Part shown: piece after piece, positions 52,621 to 61,304 of the stretch | Position numbering within the stretch: position 1 is the first letter of the stretch | Layout of the letters: each line of letters begins with the position of its first letter | Source of the DNA: Pseudomonas sp. Ga0074129 | GTDB taxonomy: Bacteria; Pseudomonadota; Gammaproteobacteria; Pseudomonadales; Pseudomonadaceae | Direction of reading: 5' to 3' | NCBI GenBank assembly: GCA_001465025.1 | Contig: LNDO01000088.1 | Location: 36,955-100,954 of the forward strand | Length of the DNA stretch: 64,000 nt | The notes under the pieces: model-generated | Seen by the model: only the letters and a program-made list of their open reading frames with translations | Told to the model about the DNA's origin: nothing | The model's database searches: none | Made by a program: the position numbers and the translations under genes

Positions 52621-53533
52621 GAAAATCGAAGTAACACCGGCGCAGGGCCGGCAGCTCGTTGGCCAGGTGATGCCGCGCCTCGGGCAGACGCAAAATGCTC
52701 GGCGCGGCGAATTTGTCCTGTAATACCTCCAGGTTGTGCCGCCAGGCCACCGTCATGTCGGCTTCACCTTGAATGATCAAGGGGCTGCGCACACTGCGCG
52801 GCGCGGCTTCGATGCGCGGCACCCACTGGCTGAGCGCACCGACCCAAGCGGTCGGCAGGCTGCGCGGTTGCAGTGGGTCGCGGTTGTGTACGAAGTCAAT
52901 AAAGTCGGCGTCGCTGGAGTTAACGCTAAAGCGCCGGGGAATTTCGCTGACAAAGTGGCGCATCACCCGGTAGCTCAATTGCGACCACGCCCAGGCGCGC
53001 GGGCGAACCAGCGGGGCCAGCAGAATGGTTTCGCCAATGTCAGCCGAAGGCGCGCCGGTCAGCAGGTAATCAATCAGAATCGCCCCGCCGGTACTTTGCC
53101 CGCACAGGTGCCAGGGCTGTGGCAGTTGCAGCGCGGCGGCTTCGGCCAGCACGCCCTGCAGCACGGTTTGGTACTCGGCAAAATCGCCAATGCTGGCCCG
53201 CGCGCCGCTAGACAAACCATGCCCGGGTAAATCGAAACTGAGCACGGCAAAGCCCATGCCCAGCGCCCACTCGATCACATGCCGGTACAAGCCGCTGTGG
53301 TCGTAATAACCGTGCAACAAGACCAAGGTGGCGCGCGGCTGCTCGGGCCACCAAGCCTGCAAGGCGATCTGATAACCACCCACCTGCAACTGCCCCACGC
53401 GACTGTGCTGCGCCAGCCCGTCACTAAAGCCGTAAAACTGCCGGTAATGCTGCTCAACGGCAGACAGCGGCGCGGCTGCGGCCAAGGGTCGCAGATTGGC
53501 TATCAGGTGATGCGGTGCAAACAGCTCAGGCAT
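52601..53533 (-). CDS. Alpha/beta hydrolase (monoglyceride lipase-like, Hydrolase_4)
   Basis: A 310-residue alpha/beta hydrolase. LVLLHGYYDHSGLYRHVIEW is the oxyanion-hole region, HLCGQSTGGAILIDYL the nucleophile elbow (Ser), and LPEARHHLANE contains the catalytic His. FDLPGHGLSSG is a further signature. It resembles lysophospholipase/monoglyceride lipases. Substrate unknown; no operon partner. Confidence 0.88.
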   Translation of the reverse strand: MPELFAPHHLIANLRPLAAAAPLSAVEQHYRQFYGFSDGLAQHSRVGQLQVGGYQIALQAWWPEQPRATLVLLHGYYDHSGLYRHVIEWALGMGFAVLSFDLPGHGLSSGARASIGDFAEYQTVLQGVLAEAAALQLPQPWHLCGQSTGGAILIDYLLTGAPSADIGETILLAPLVRPRAWAWSQLSYRVMRHFVSEIPRRFSVNSSDADFIDFVHNRDPLQPRSLPTAWVGALSQWVPRIEAAPRSVRSPLIIQGEADMTVAWRHNLEVLQDKFAAPSILRLPEARHHLANELPALRRCYFDFLSERLR

Positions 53534-53653
53534 GGGGCTTCCATCATTGAAACAGGGCGCTCAGCGGGCCATCAATTGACCTTGATAAGGCTGAGGATAT
53601 TCAGCTGTGGCGCGAGTCATGGCAAGCTGCACACCTCTTCACGAAGATTGATT

Positions 53654-54226
53654 ATGACCCGACCCTCACGCAAAACCCTGCTCGCCAGCATGCTGATCCT
53701 GTGTTGGGCCGCTGCCATGCTGGCCGCCTATTGGTGGTATGAAGCACGCTATCTGCGCAGTTTCAGCGAGCAGACGGCGCTGTTCTATGGCGAGCAACTG
53801 CGCCTGCCGGATGAGTTGGCTGGGCCGGGGCCCATCCGCCTAGTGCACTTCTGGGACCCCGCCTGCCCCTGCAACGTGGGCAATCAGCAACATCTTGCCG
53901 AGGTGATCGAGCGTTTTGCCCCGCTGGACGTGGAATTTTACGCGGTGCAAAAACCCGGCAGCAGTGGCCAGTTGCCCAACACGTTGCGCACGCTCAAGGC
54001 CTTGCCCGAACTGATCGGCAGCGCACAAATCCCCGCCAGCCCAGCCGTGGCCATCTGGGATCGCAGCGGCCAACTGGCCTACTTCGGCCCCTACAGTGAA
54101 GGCGCGGTGTGCACCTCAAGTAACAGCTTTATCGAGCCGATTCTCGATGCGCTGGTGGCCAACCGCCCAGTGAGCGCCAGCAACACACTCGCTGTGGGCT
54201 GCTTCTGTGATTGGCAGAAGGACTGA
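53654..54226 (+). CDS. Membrane-anchored thioredoxin-like protein (DUF6436-like)
   Basis: A 190-residue protein with an N-terminal membrane anchor (LLASMLILCWAAAMLAAYWWY). A thioredoxin-like domain follows, with FWDPACPCNVGNQQHL in the redox-motif position (CPC rather than CxxC) and the cis-proline in IPASPAVAIW. A C-terminal CFCDWQKD adds two cysteines. It is probably periplasmic. I chose ATG 53654 because upstream frame residues are not conserved-looking. Redox activity is inferred from the fold. Confidence 0.75.
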   Translation: MTRPSRKTLLASMLILCWAAAMLAAYWWYEARYLRSFSEQTALFYGEQLRLPDELAGPGPIRLVHFWDPACPCNVGNQQHLAEVIERFAPLDVEFYAVQKPGSSGQLPNTLRTLKALPELIGSAQIPASPAVAIWDRSGQLAYFGPYSEGAVCTSSNSFIEPILDALVANRPVSASNTLAVGCFCDWQKD

Positions 54227-54503
54227 TGGCTGGCTATCAAGACTGGGCGAAACACTAGCCGCCGCTGCAAACATGCAGCGCCCGAATACGCCGCCCGCCA
54301 CCACTGCGCTTATTAATGTCTAGAGTTAATGTGTCGATACATGGGATGCAGCGGCCTGAAACTTCGCAGCTTGGGCATCGCTTTAAATCGACAAAAGTTG
54401 TACATGAGGTAGCGCACGTATAACTTAAATCACCTAAAGAGTGGATGGCTAAAGACGAACGCCTGCCCTCGTCTGTCTAACCGGTTTACTTGAGCCCATC
54501 ACC

Positions 54504-56003
54504 ATGAACAACTCACTTTCGCCGCTTGAACTGCATTACCGCAAAGCTGACCGCATCATGCTCGGCGTGCTTTGGCTGATGTTTGCCTATTCGCTCGGCC
54601 TAGCCCTTTGGCATGGCACGTGGGGGCAAGCCATTTTGGTCGGCGGCGGCACAGCGGTGGTGGTCAGCGTGCTTAACGGCCTTATTGGTGGCCAACGTTT
54701 ACTGCGTTGCGTGATGGGCGCAGCGTTTATGGTCATGTCCGCGCTGCACATCAACCAGACCGGTGGCATGTTGGAAATGCACTTTGGCATTTTCGTGCTG
54801 CTGGCCTTCTTGGTGTATTACCGCGACTGGCTGCCGATTGCCGTAGCAGCGGCCGTAATTGCGGTGCACCACTTGAGCTTCTTCGCCTTGCAATCGCAGG
54901 ATGCCGGCATTTTTGTGCTGCCCGATGGCAGTTGGCCGATCATTTTCCTGCATGCGCTCTACGTGATTGTTGAGAGCGCCATCCTGATTTACCTGGCCCT
55001 GCAAACACACGCGGAGGCGGTTGAGAGTTCCGCATTGATGCAGGCCGCCAGCAAACTGACGGAAAACGATGACGAAATCGATCTGAGCTATCGCAGCGCC
55101 GCAACAGGCAAGGTCAGTAATAGCTTTAACCGCTTTCTCAATACCCTTGATGAACTGGTCGGCGAGGTGATCAAAGACACCCAGGGATTGCAGAGAATGG
55201 GCGGTAGCTTGGTGCAGGCGACGGGGCATTTGAGCAGTGGGGCGGATCGCCAGCAGGGTGAAATCATTTACATGAGTTCCGCCATGCGGCAAATGAGCAG
55301 TGCCATTGATGAAGTGGCCGGGCACGCCGATGGCGCGGCTAGCGCGGCACAAACCGCAAACCAGCAGGCCGCTGAAGGCAGTCGCTCGGTTAACCATGTG
55401 CGCAGTGAAATCGGCAAGCTGGCCGAGCAGATCGACCTGACCGAAGCTGAAGTACAGGCCCTGGCCAACCAGTCCGAACAAATCGGCAAGGTGCTGGAAG
55501 TGATCCGCGCGATTGCCGAACAAACCAATCTGCTGGCACTCAATGCCGCGATTGAAGCGGCCCGCGCGGGGGATCAGGGTCGCGGCTTTGCTGTTGTGGC
55601 CGATGAGGTGCGTAACTTGGCGCAGAAAACCGCATCATCCACAGCAGAAATTCAGCAGATCATCAGCCGCCTGCAACAAGGCAGCCGACAAGCCGCAGCG
55701 GCCATGCAGCAGAGCCGTGACAGCGTGCGCAGTTGTGTGCAGGACAGCCAGGTCACAGCCGAGTTGCTGGGCGCGGTGGCGCAGGATATCGGTGCTATCA
55801 CGCAGATGAACGAACTGATCGCCGCCGCGACCCATGAGCAGGCCGCCACCAGTGCAGAAGTCAGCCAGCACCTCACCAGTGTGCAAGTGGTGGCTGAACA
55901 AAACCTCAGTGATGCCGAAGCCCTGAGCCAAGACGGCCAGCAACTCAGTCAGTTGGCCGAACGCTTGAGCGGACTGACGCGACGCTTCCGCGTCAGCAAG
56001 TAG
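54504..56003 (+). CDS. Methyl-accepting chemotaxis protein with polytopic membrane sensor
   Basis: A 499-residue receptor. The N-terminal part (about 18-175) has five or six hydrophobic helices instead of the usual two flanking a periplasmic domain, so the sensor is embedded in the membrane. The His-rich text [14 protein letters not shown] is notable. The cytoplasmic signalling hairpin has the highly conserved [41 protein letters not shown]. The ligand is unknown. The 277-base gap upstream (54227-54503) shows no convincing promoter. Its 3' end overlaps the convergent AraC gene by 11 bases. Confidence 0.9.
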   Translation: MNNSLSPLELHYRKADRIMLGVLWLMFAYSLGLALWHGTWGQAILVGGGTAVVVSVLNGLIGGQRLLRCVMGAAFMVMSALHINQTGGMLEMHFGIFVLLAFLVYYRDWLPIAVAAAVIAVHHLSFFALQSQDAGIFVLPDGSWPIIFLHALYVIVESAILIYLALQTHAEAVESSALMQAASKLTENDDEIDLSYRSAATGKVSNSFNRFLNTLDELVGEVIKDTQGLQRMGGSLVQATGHLSSGADRQQGEIIYMSSAMRQMSSAIDEVAGHADGAASAAQTANQQAAEGSRSVNHVRSEIGKLAEQIDLTEAEVQALANQSEQIGKVLEVIRAIAEQTNLLALNAAIEAARAGDQGRGFAVVADEVRNLAQKTASSTAEIQQIISRLQQGSRQAAAAMQQSRDSVRSCVQDSQVTAELLGAVAQDIGAITQMNELIAAATHEQAATSAEVSQHLTSVQVVAEQNLSDAEALSQDGQQLSQLAERLSGLTRRFRVSK

Positions 56004-57021
56004 CCCGATAGCCCTGCGGCGTCACCCCCTGCCAGCGGCGAAAGGCGCGGTAGAAGGGTGACAGCTCGGTAAAGCCGCAGGCCCGCGCCACATCGCGAAT
56101 AGCCAGCCCCTGCTCCAGCAGGGTTTGCGCGCGCAGGCGGCGCACCTCGTCGTGCAACTGACGAAAGCTCTGCTGCTGTTCAGCCAGCGCCCGCTGCAAA
56201 CCGCCCACGCTGTAACCCAGAACCGTGGCACAGCCGGGCAAATCGCATTGCTGCACACCGAGATTCACCTCCAGCCAGTAACGCACACGGTTGAGCAACT
56301 GGTTCTCTTCCAGCTCAGCCAGCTCTATTTCGGCTTGCGCCCAAAGCACCGCAAACAAGCGTGGGTTGGCGCTGCGTGAGGGCCGACCGAGCCAGGCGCG
56401 TGGGAAGATCAGCGCATCATGCGCCTGGGCAAAGCGCGGTAGCAGGCCAAACAGGCGGCGGTGTTCACTGACGCGGCGCGGGGCCGGGTGACGAAACTCC
56501 AAACCGGAGAGGCTGAAACCGCCCGGGCTGACGCTGGCGAGCATCTTCTGCAGCAGCAGCGCCAGGCATTCCATCTGCTGGCGCAACGAGCCGACGCCCC
56601 GGTAGTTGAGGTCGAAAATCAGCCGCGCCTGCTCATCGTCCAGCTCCAGCCGCGCAGCAAAGCCGCCGGACAAAATGTGCTGAAAACGCACAAAGCTCTC
56701 CAACGCCTGGCCTAGGTCACGGCTGGCCAGCAGCAGATAGCCCACCACATCCAGCGGCCGTGGCTGCATCCGCTCGCCCAGGTGCAGGCCGATGTCGTCA
56801 TCGCCACTGATGCCGGCCAGCGCACCCCAGAAGCGCGGCGCGTTGTCGTGGTCTTCGCGGGCATTGAGCAGCGGCGGCGCCAGCACCACACCCTGATAGG
56901 CCTGCCGGTAAGTGTCGGTGGGGTCAAGACCCAGCTCGGCCAGCGCTTCATAGAGTAGGCGGCGCAGGGTGGACGAATGGGTCAGTGCGCTGGCGATGCT
57001 GTTGTGCGGGTCGTGTTGCAT
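55993..57021 (-). CDS. AraC family transcriptional regulator (Arabinose_bd type)
   Basis: A 342-residue regulator resembling the one at 22392-23429 in layout. The N-terminal ligand domain includes [22 protein letters not shown]. The C-terminal HTH has [19 protein letters not shown] and [35 protein letters not shown] chose ATG 57021 ([11 protein letters not shown]); the longer frame to 57519 runs into the divergent gene's leader. It is divergent from the AHL acylase gene, with about 160 bases between, and is a natural candidate regulator of it. Confidence 0.87.
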   Translation of the reverse strand: MQHDPHNSIASALTHSSTLRRLLYEALAELGLDPTDTYRQAYQGVVLAPPLLNAREDHDNAPRFWGALAGISGDDDIGLHLGERMQPRPLDVVGYLLLASRDLGQALESFVRFQHILSGGFAARLELDDEQARLIFDLNYRGVGSLRQQMECLALLLQKMLASVSPGGFSLSGLEFRHPAPRRVSEHRRLFGLLPRFAQAHDALIFPRAWLGRPSRSANPRLFAVLWAQAEIELAELEENQLLNRVRYWLEVNLGVQQCDLPGCATVLGYSVGGLQRALAEQQQSFRQLHDEVRRLRAQTLLEQGLAIRDVARACGFTELSPFYRAFRRWQGVTPQGYRATC

Positions 57022-57180
57022 AAGCGCCTCGTGGATTGACCAAAGACTTTCATGCCTACGGTATTCGGTCAATGCCGCACCACACAGCAGCCCGCACAAT
57101 GGCAAAGCTGATAAGCAGGCTGCGTCACGCCAATCAACAGGACGGCTCGGCCTGATAAAACCAATAACAAGGATCCCCAG

Positions 57181-59556
57181 ATGAAACGCACCTTGACTGC
57201 CCTTGCCCTGATTGTGGCCGCCAGCGCCAGCGGCGCTTACTGGTACATCGACAGCAAACAGCCGCAACGCGCCGGTGAGCTCACACTGAGCGGCCTGCAA
57301 GCGCCGGTCACGGTGGATTACGACGAACGCGGCGTGCCGCATATCCAGGCGCAGCATGAGGCCGACCTTTACCGCGCGCTCGGTTATGTGCACGCGCAGG
57401 ATCGCCTGTTTCAGATGGAAATTCTGCGTCGCCTGGCACGCGGCGAACTGGCGGAGATTCTCGGCAGCAAGCTGGTCGACACCGACCGCCTGTTCCGCAC
57501 CTTGGGCATCCGCGAACACGCCGATCGCTACGCCGCCAAACTAGACATGAGCACTCCGGCCAGTCAGGCCTTGCAAGCGTATCTGGATGGCGTGAATCAG
57601 TATCAGGCCAACCACCCAGCGCCGATCGAGTTCGATGTACTGGGCATCGACAAGCGCCCTTTCACCACGGCTGACACCCTCAGCGTCGCCGGCTACATGG
57701 CTTACAGCTTTGCCGCCGCGTTTCGCACCGAGCCGGTGCTGACGCACATCCGCGATCAGCTGGGTGCTGATTACCTGAAAGCCTTTGACCTCGACTGGCA
57801 CCCGCAGGGCGTGGTCGGTCAGCCCCTCGCTGCTGGCGACTGGCAAGACCTTAACGCCATCGCCGAACTGAGCCACGCCGCGCTGCTGGATGCCGGCCTG
57901 CCGCAATTCGAAGGCAGCAACGCCTGGGCCATCTCCGGCAGCCGCACCGCCAGCGGCATACCGCTGCTGGCTGGCGACCCGCACATTCGCTTTGCCGTGC
58001 CGTCGGTGTGGTACGAGGCCAACCTGAGCTACCCCGGCTTCAGCCTGTACGGACACCATCAGGCGCTTAACCCGGTGGCTTCGCTGGGGCATAACAATGC
58101 GTTCGCCTGGAGCATCACCATGTTCCAGAACGACGACCTCGACCTGATCGCCGAGAAAACCAACCCGGACAACCCCGAACAAATCTGGCACCGCGGTCAG
58201 TGGGTCGAGTTGCAAAGCCGTGAGGAGCTGATCAGCGTTAAGGACGCCGAGCCGGTGCGTCTGATCATTCGCCGCTCACCAAACGGCCCGATCATCAACA
58301 GTGCTTTGGGTCAAACCGTCGGCAGCACGCCGATTGCCATGTGGTGGGCGTTTTTGGAGACTGAGAACCCGATCCTCGATGGTTTCTATCAGCTCAACCG
58401 CGCCGCCACACTGGAACAAGCACGCGTCGCCGCCGAGCACATCGAAGCGCCGGGGCTGAACGTGGTGTGGGCCAATGCCACGGGCGATATCGGCTGGTGG
58501 GCGGCGGCGAAACTGCCGCGCCGCCCGGCCGGGGTCAACCCGAGCTTTATCCTCGACGGCAGCAACGGCGAGGCGGAAAAAGACGGCTACTACCCATTCA
58601 GCGCCAACCCTCAGGAAGAGAACCCCGAACGGGGCTATATCCTCTCCGCCAACTACCAGCCCGTGTCGCCGACCGGCATGGCGATTCCCGGTTACTACAA
58701 CCTGGCCGATCGCGGCCAGCGCCTCGACGAACGCCTGCGCGACAACAGCGTGAAGTGGGACGTCCAGAACAGCCAGGCGCTGCAACTGGAGCCCGGCACC
58801 GGCTACCCACAACGCCTGCTAGCGCCGTTGGCCGCTGACCTGCGCGCCGCTGCCACGGGCGCTGCCGAACAGGCGCAGGTCGAGCAACTGCTGAGCTGGG
58901 ATGGTCAGCACAGCCTCGACAGCCTCGCGGCTACGCTGTTCAACCAACTGGTGTACCAGCTGACGCGTGAAGCCATGGCCGACGAGCTGGGCGATGCATT
59001 CTTCACCAACCTGCTGCAAACCCGCGTGCTCGACGGCGCCCTGCCGCGCCTGGCCGCCGACGCCAGTTCACCCTGGTGGGACAACCGCGGCAGCGAGGCT
59101 GTGGAAAGCCGCGCCGAGATCGTCAAAACCGCCTGGCAGGCCAGCTTGGCGCACCTGCGCAGCACCCTCGGTGAGGACAGCCAGCAATGGACCTGGGGCA
59201 GCGCCCACACCCTCACCCACAACCACCCGCTGGGCCAGCAAAAGCCGTTGGATACACTCTTCAACGTCGGCCCGTTCGCTGCACCGGGCGGCCATGAAAC
59301 GCCCAACAACCTGTCCCAGCCGATTGGCCCTGCGCCGTGGCCCGTGGTGTACGGCCCCTCGACCCGCCGCCTGATCGACCTGGCCGACGCCGGCCGCGCA
59401 CTGGGCATCAACCCGGTTGGGCAAAGCGGCGTGCTGTTTGATCGTCACTTTAACGACCAAGCCGCCACCTACATGCGCGGCGAATACGTGCCCATGCACC
59501 TGGACGCCGACGCGATCAAAACCAACAGCCGCAGCCAGCTGATTCTGCGTCCATAA
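57181..59556 (+). CDS. hacB: Penicillin acylase family protein, AHL acylase HacB-like
   Basis: A 791-residue periplasmic Ntn-hydrolase precursor with an N-terminal signal or anchor (MKRTLTALALIVAASASGAYWYID). The alpha part (about 30-220) is followed by a spacer. Gly245-Ser246 in FEGSNAWAISGSRTASG is the autoproteolysis site, Ser246 becoming the N-terminal nucleophile of the beta chain. It resembles P. aeruginosa HacB (PA0305), which degrades long-chain N-acyl homoserine lactones; QuiP or beta-lactam activity is the alternative. An M20 peptidase gene follows 16 bases later. Confidence 0.82.
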   Translation: MKRTLTALALIVAASASGAYWYIDSKQPQRAGELTLSGLQAPVTVDYDERGVPHIQAQHEADLYRALGYVHAQDRLFQMEILRRLARGELAEILGSKLVDTDRLFRTLGIREHADRYAAKLDMSTPASQALQAYLDGVNQYQANHPAPIEFDVLGIDKRPFTTADTLSVAGYMAYSFAAAFRTEPVLTHIRDQLGADYLKAFDLDWHPQGVVGQPLAAGDWQDLNAIAELSHAALLDAGLPQFEGSNAWAISGSRTASGIPLLAGDPHIRFAVPSVWYEANLSYPGFSLYGHHQALNPVASLGHNNAFAWSITMFQNDDLDLIAEKTNPDNPEQIWHRGQWVELQSREELISVKDAEPVRLIIRRSPNGPIINSALGQTVGSTPIAMWWAFLETENPILDGFYQLNRAATLEQARVAAEHIEAPGLNVVWANATGDIGWWAAAKLPRRPAGVNPSFILDGSNGEAEKDGYYPFSANPQEENPERGYILSANYQPVSPTGMAIPGYYNLADRGQRLDERLRDNSVKWDVQNSQALQLEPGTGYPQRLLAPLAADLRAAATGAAEQAQVEQLLSWDGQHSLDSLAATLFNQLVYQLTREAMADELGDAFFTNLLQTRVLDGALPRLAADASSPWWDNRGSEAVESRAEIVKTAWQASLAHLRSTLGEDSQQWTWGSAHTLTHNHPLGQQKPLDTLFNVGPFAAPGGHETPNNLSQPIGPAPWPVVYGPSTRRLIDLADAGRALGINPVGQSGVLFDRHFNDQAATYMRGEYVPMHLDADAIKTNSRSQLILRP

Positions 59557-59572
59557 GCCAAGGAGACCGGCG

Positions 59573-61072
59573 ATGAAACGACTGGTACGGCTTCTGCTGA
59601 TCGTCCTGCTCGGCGTGATGGTCGTGGTGGTAGGCCGCACCCTGCTGTTGCCGCCTGCCGCGTATAACAACGCCCCGGTCAGCCTGCCCGAAGGGCTGGA
59701 TGCCCAACGCGCAGCGGAGAGCCTGTCTGCTGTGATTCGCCTGCCGACCCTGTCGCATCAGGTCGGCGCGCCGGCCAGCCAACTGGCAGCCAGCGACGCC
59801 GCCTTTGCCGGACTGCGTGACTGGCTGGCGCAGCGTTACCCACAGGTCACCGCCAACACCGAGCCACTCAACACCGGCAGCCCGAGCATCCTGCTGCGCT
59901 GGCCGGGCAAGGACAGCCAACTGCCCGCCGCCCTGCTGATGGCGCATCAGGACGTGGTGCCCGTCGCGCCCGGCACCGAAGCACTGTGGACGCACCCGCC
60001 GTTCTCCGGGGCGATTGCCGAGGGGTTTGTCTGGGGCCGTGGTGCCATCGACAGCAAAGGCTCGATGGTGGCCATTCTTGAAGCCGTGGAAACCTTGATT
60101 GCCCAAGGCTTTCAGCCGCAACGCGATGTGCTGCTGGCCTTTGGGCACGATGAAGAGATCGGCGGCCACCACGGCAACCGGCGCATCGCCGCGCAGTTGC
60201 AGGAACAGGAACAGGGTAAACGCCTGGCGTGGGTCAGCGATGAAGGTGGCTTTGTGGTGCGCGGGCAGATCCCCGGCGTCAGCCAGGACGTGGCCGTGGT
60301 CGGCATTGCGGAAAAAGGCTATGTCAGCCTGACCCTCACCGCCAATGCCCAGGGTGGTCACTCCTCACAGCCGCCCGCCTTTGATGAAACCGCCATCGGC
60401 CGCCTCAGCCAAGCCCTGCAACGGGTCGGCGATGCGCCTTTCCAGCGCGGTTTCGACGGCCCCACTGGCGACCTGCTGGCCAGCTTCACCCCGGCGCAAG
60501 CCTTCGGCTACCGGCTGATCTTCGCCAACCTCTGGCTCTTCGGCCCTTTGGTGGAACAACAACTGGCTGCCTCGCCAGCCGGCGCTGCACAACTGCAAAC
60601 CTCGCTGTCGCCGACGCTGCTGCGCGCCGGCATCAAAGAAAACGTCCTGCCGCCCAGCGCCCGCGCCACCCTCAACCTGCGCATCCACCCGCGCGACAGC
60701 ATCGAACGGGTCACCGAACACGTGCGCCACGCCGTGGCCGATGAACAGATTCAAATCAAAGTCATGCCCGGCGGACGTGAGCCTTCGGCGGTCTCCGATG
60801 TGCGGGGCGAGGCCTATCAGCAGTTCGCTGAGGTAATCCATCAGAGCTTCAGCAACACCCTGGTCAGCCCCAACCTCACCGTTGGCGGCACCGACTCGCG
60901 CTACTATGAGCCATTGACCGACAACATCTTCCGTTTCAGCCCGCTGCTGATGGCGCGCGAAGACCTGCCGCGCATGCACGGCACCAACGAACGCGTGGGC
61001 GTTGAGACCTTGGCCAATGCCAGCGGCTTCTACTACCGCCTGCTGCAGGGCTTGAACACCTCGGCGAACTAA
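59573..61072 (+). CDS. M20 family metallopeptidase (carboxypeptidase-like), membrane-anchored
   Basis: A 499-residue M20 peptidase with an N-terminal hydrophobic anchor (LLLIVLLGVMVVVVGRTLLL). Zinc ligands appear in LMAHQDVVPVAPGT (His), GRGAIDSKGSMVAIL (Asp) and GHDEEIGGHHGNR (Glu-Glu). A dimerisation domain lies in the middle (SLTLTANAQGGHSSQPP). It resembles carboxypeptidase S/PM20D1-like enzymes that cleave or form N-acyl amino acids. It is 16 bases downstream of the acylase gene, so the two are probably cotranscribed. That pairing hints at processing of acylated amines, an inference. Confidence 0.87.
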   Translation: MKRLVRLLLIVLLGVMVVVVGRTLLLPPAAYNNAPVSLPEGLDAQRAAESLSAVIRLPTLSHQVGAPASQLAASDAAFAGLRDWLAQRYPQVTANTEPLNTGSPSILLRWPGKDSQLPAALLMAHQDVVPVAPGTEALWTHPPFSGAIAEGFVWGRGAIDSKGSMVAILEAVETLIAQGFQPQRDVLLAFGHDEEIGGHHGNRRIAAQLQEQEQGKRLAWVSDEGGFVVRGQIPGVSQDVAVVGIAEKGYVSLTLTANAQGGHSSQPPAFDETAIGRLSQALQRVGDAPFQRGFDGPTGDLLASFTPAQAFGYRLIFANLWLFGPLVEQQLAASPAGAAQLQTSLSPTLLRAGIKENVLPPSARATLNLRIHPRDSIERVTEHVRHAVADEQIQIKVMPGGREPSAVSDVRGEAYQQFAEVIHQSFSNTLVSPNLTVGGTDSRYYEPLTDNIFRFSPLLMAREDLPRMHGTNERVGVETLANASGFYYRLLQGLNTSAN

Positions 61073-61084
61073 GCCGAAATCACC

Positions 61085-61105
61085 CGAGGGGCGCAACGCC
61101 CCTCG
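61085..61105 (+). terminator. Hairpin after the M20 peptidase gene
   Basis: CGAGGGGCG (61085-61093) pairs perfectly with CGCCCCTCG (61097-61105) around CAA. No T-run follows on the plus strand, so it is a weak or Rho-assisted terminator, or a 3' stabilising structure. Confidence 0.55.
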
Positions 61106-61128
61106 TCAGTGCTGCAGTCACAACCACG

Positions 61129-61163
61129 TAGGGTGTACAGCGCGAAGCCTGTCCACCCAATAC
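61129..61163. repeat. Short relic of a GTAGGGTG...CCACCC palindromic repeat
   Basis: GGGTGTACA...TGTCCACCC with a GCGCGAAGC centre is a degraded copy of the common Pseudomonas GTAGGGTGGATAACGCGAAG-type repeat. The pairing is imperfect. Confidence 0.45.
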
Positions 61164-61304
61164 TTGCTTGAGGCTTGCACCCGATAAGGATAATGAAGGC
61201 GGATGTGAGGTGGCTGACACAAGACTCAAGGCATCCTGACTTGCAGGTTGGGGCCGGCTTAATGGCGGCATCAGGGCACCACCCCATCCCCTCAATAACC
61301 CCAT

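Noticed and set aside
54227-54503. FliA (sigma-28) promoter before the chemotaxis receptor gene
   Set aside because: TAAAG occurs near 54434, but no acceptable GCCGATAA-like -10 follows at the right distance.
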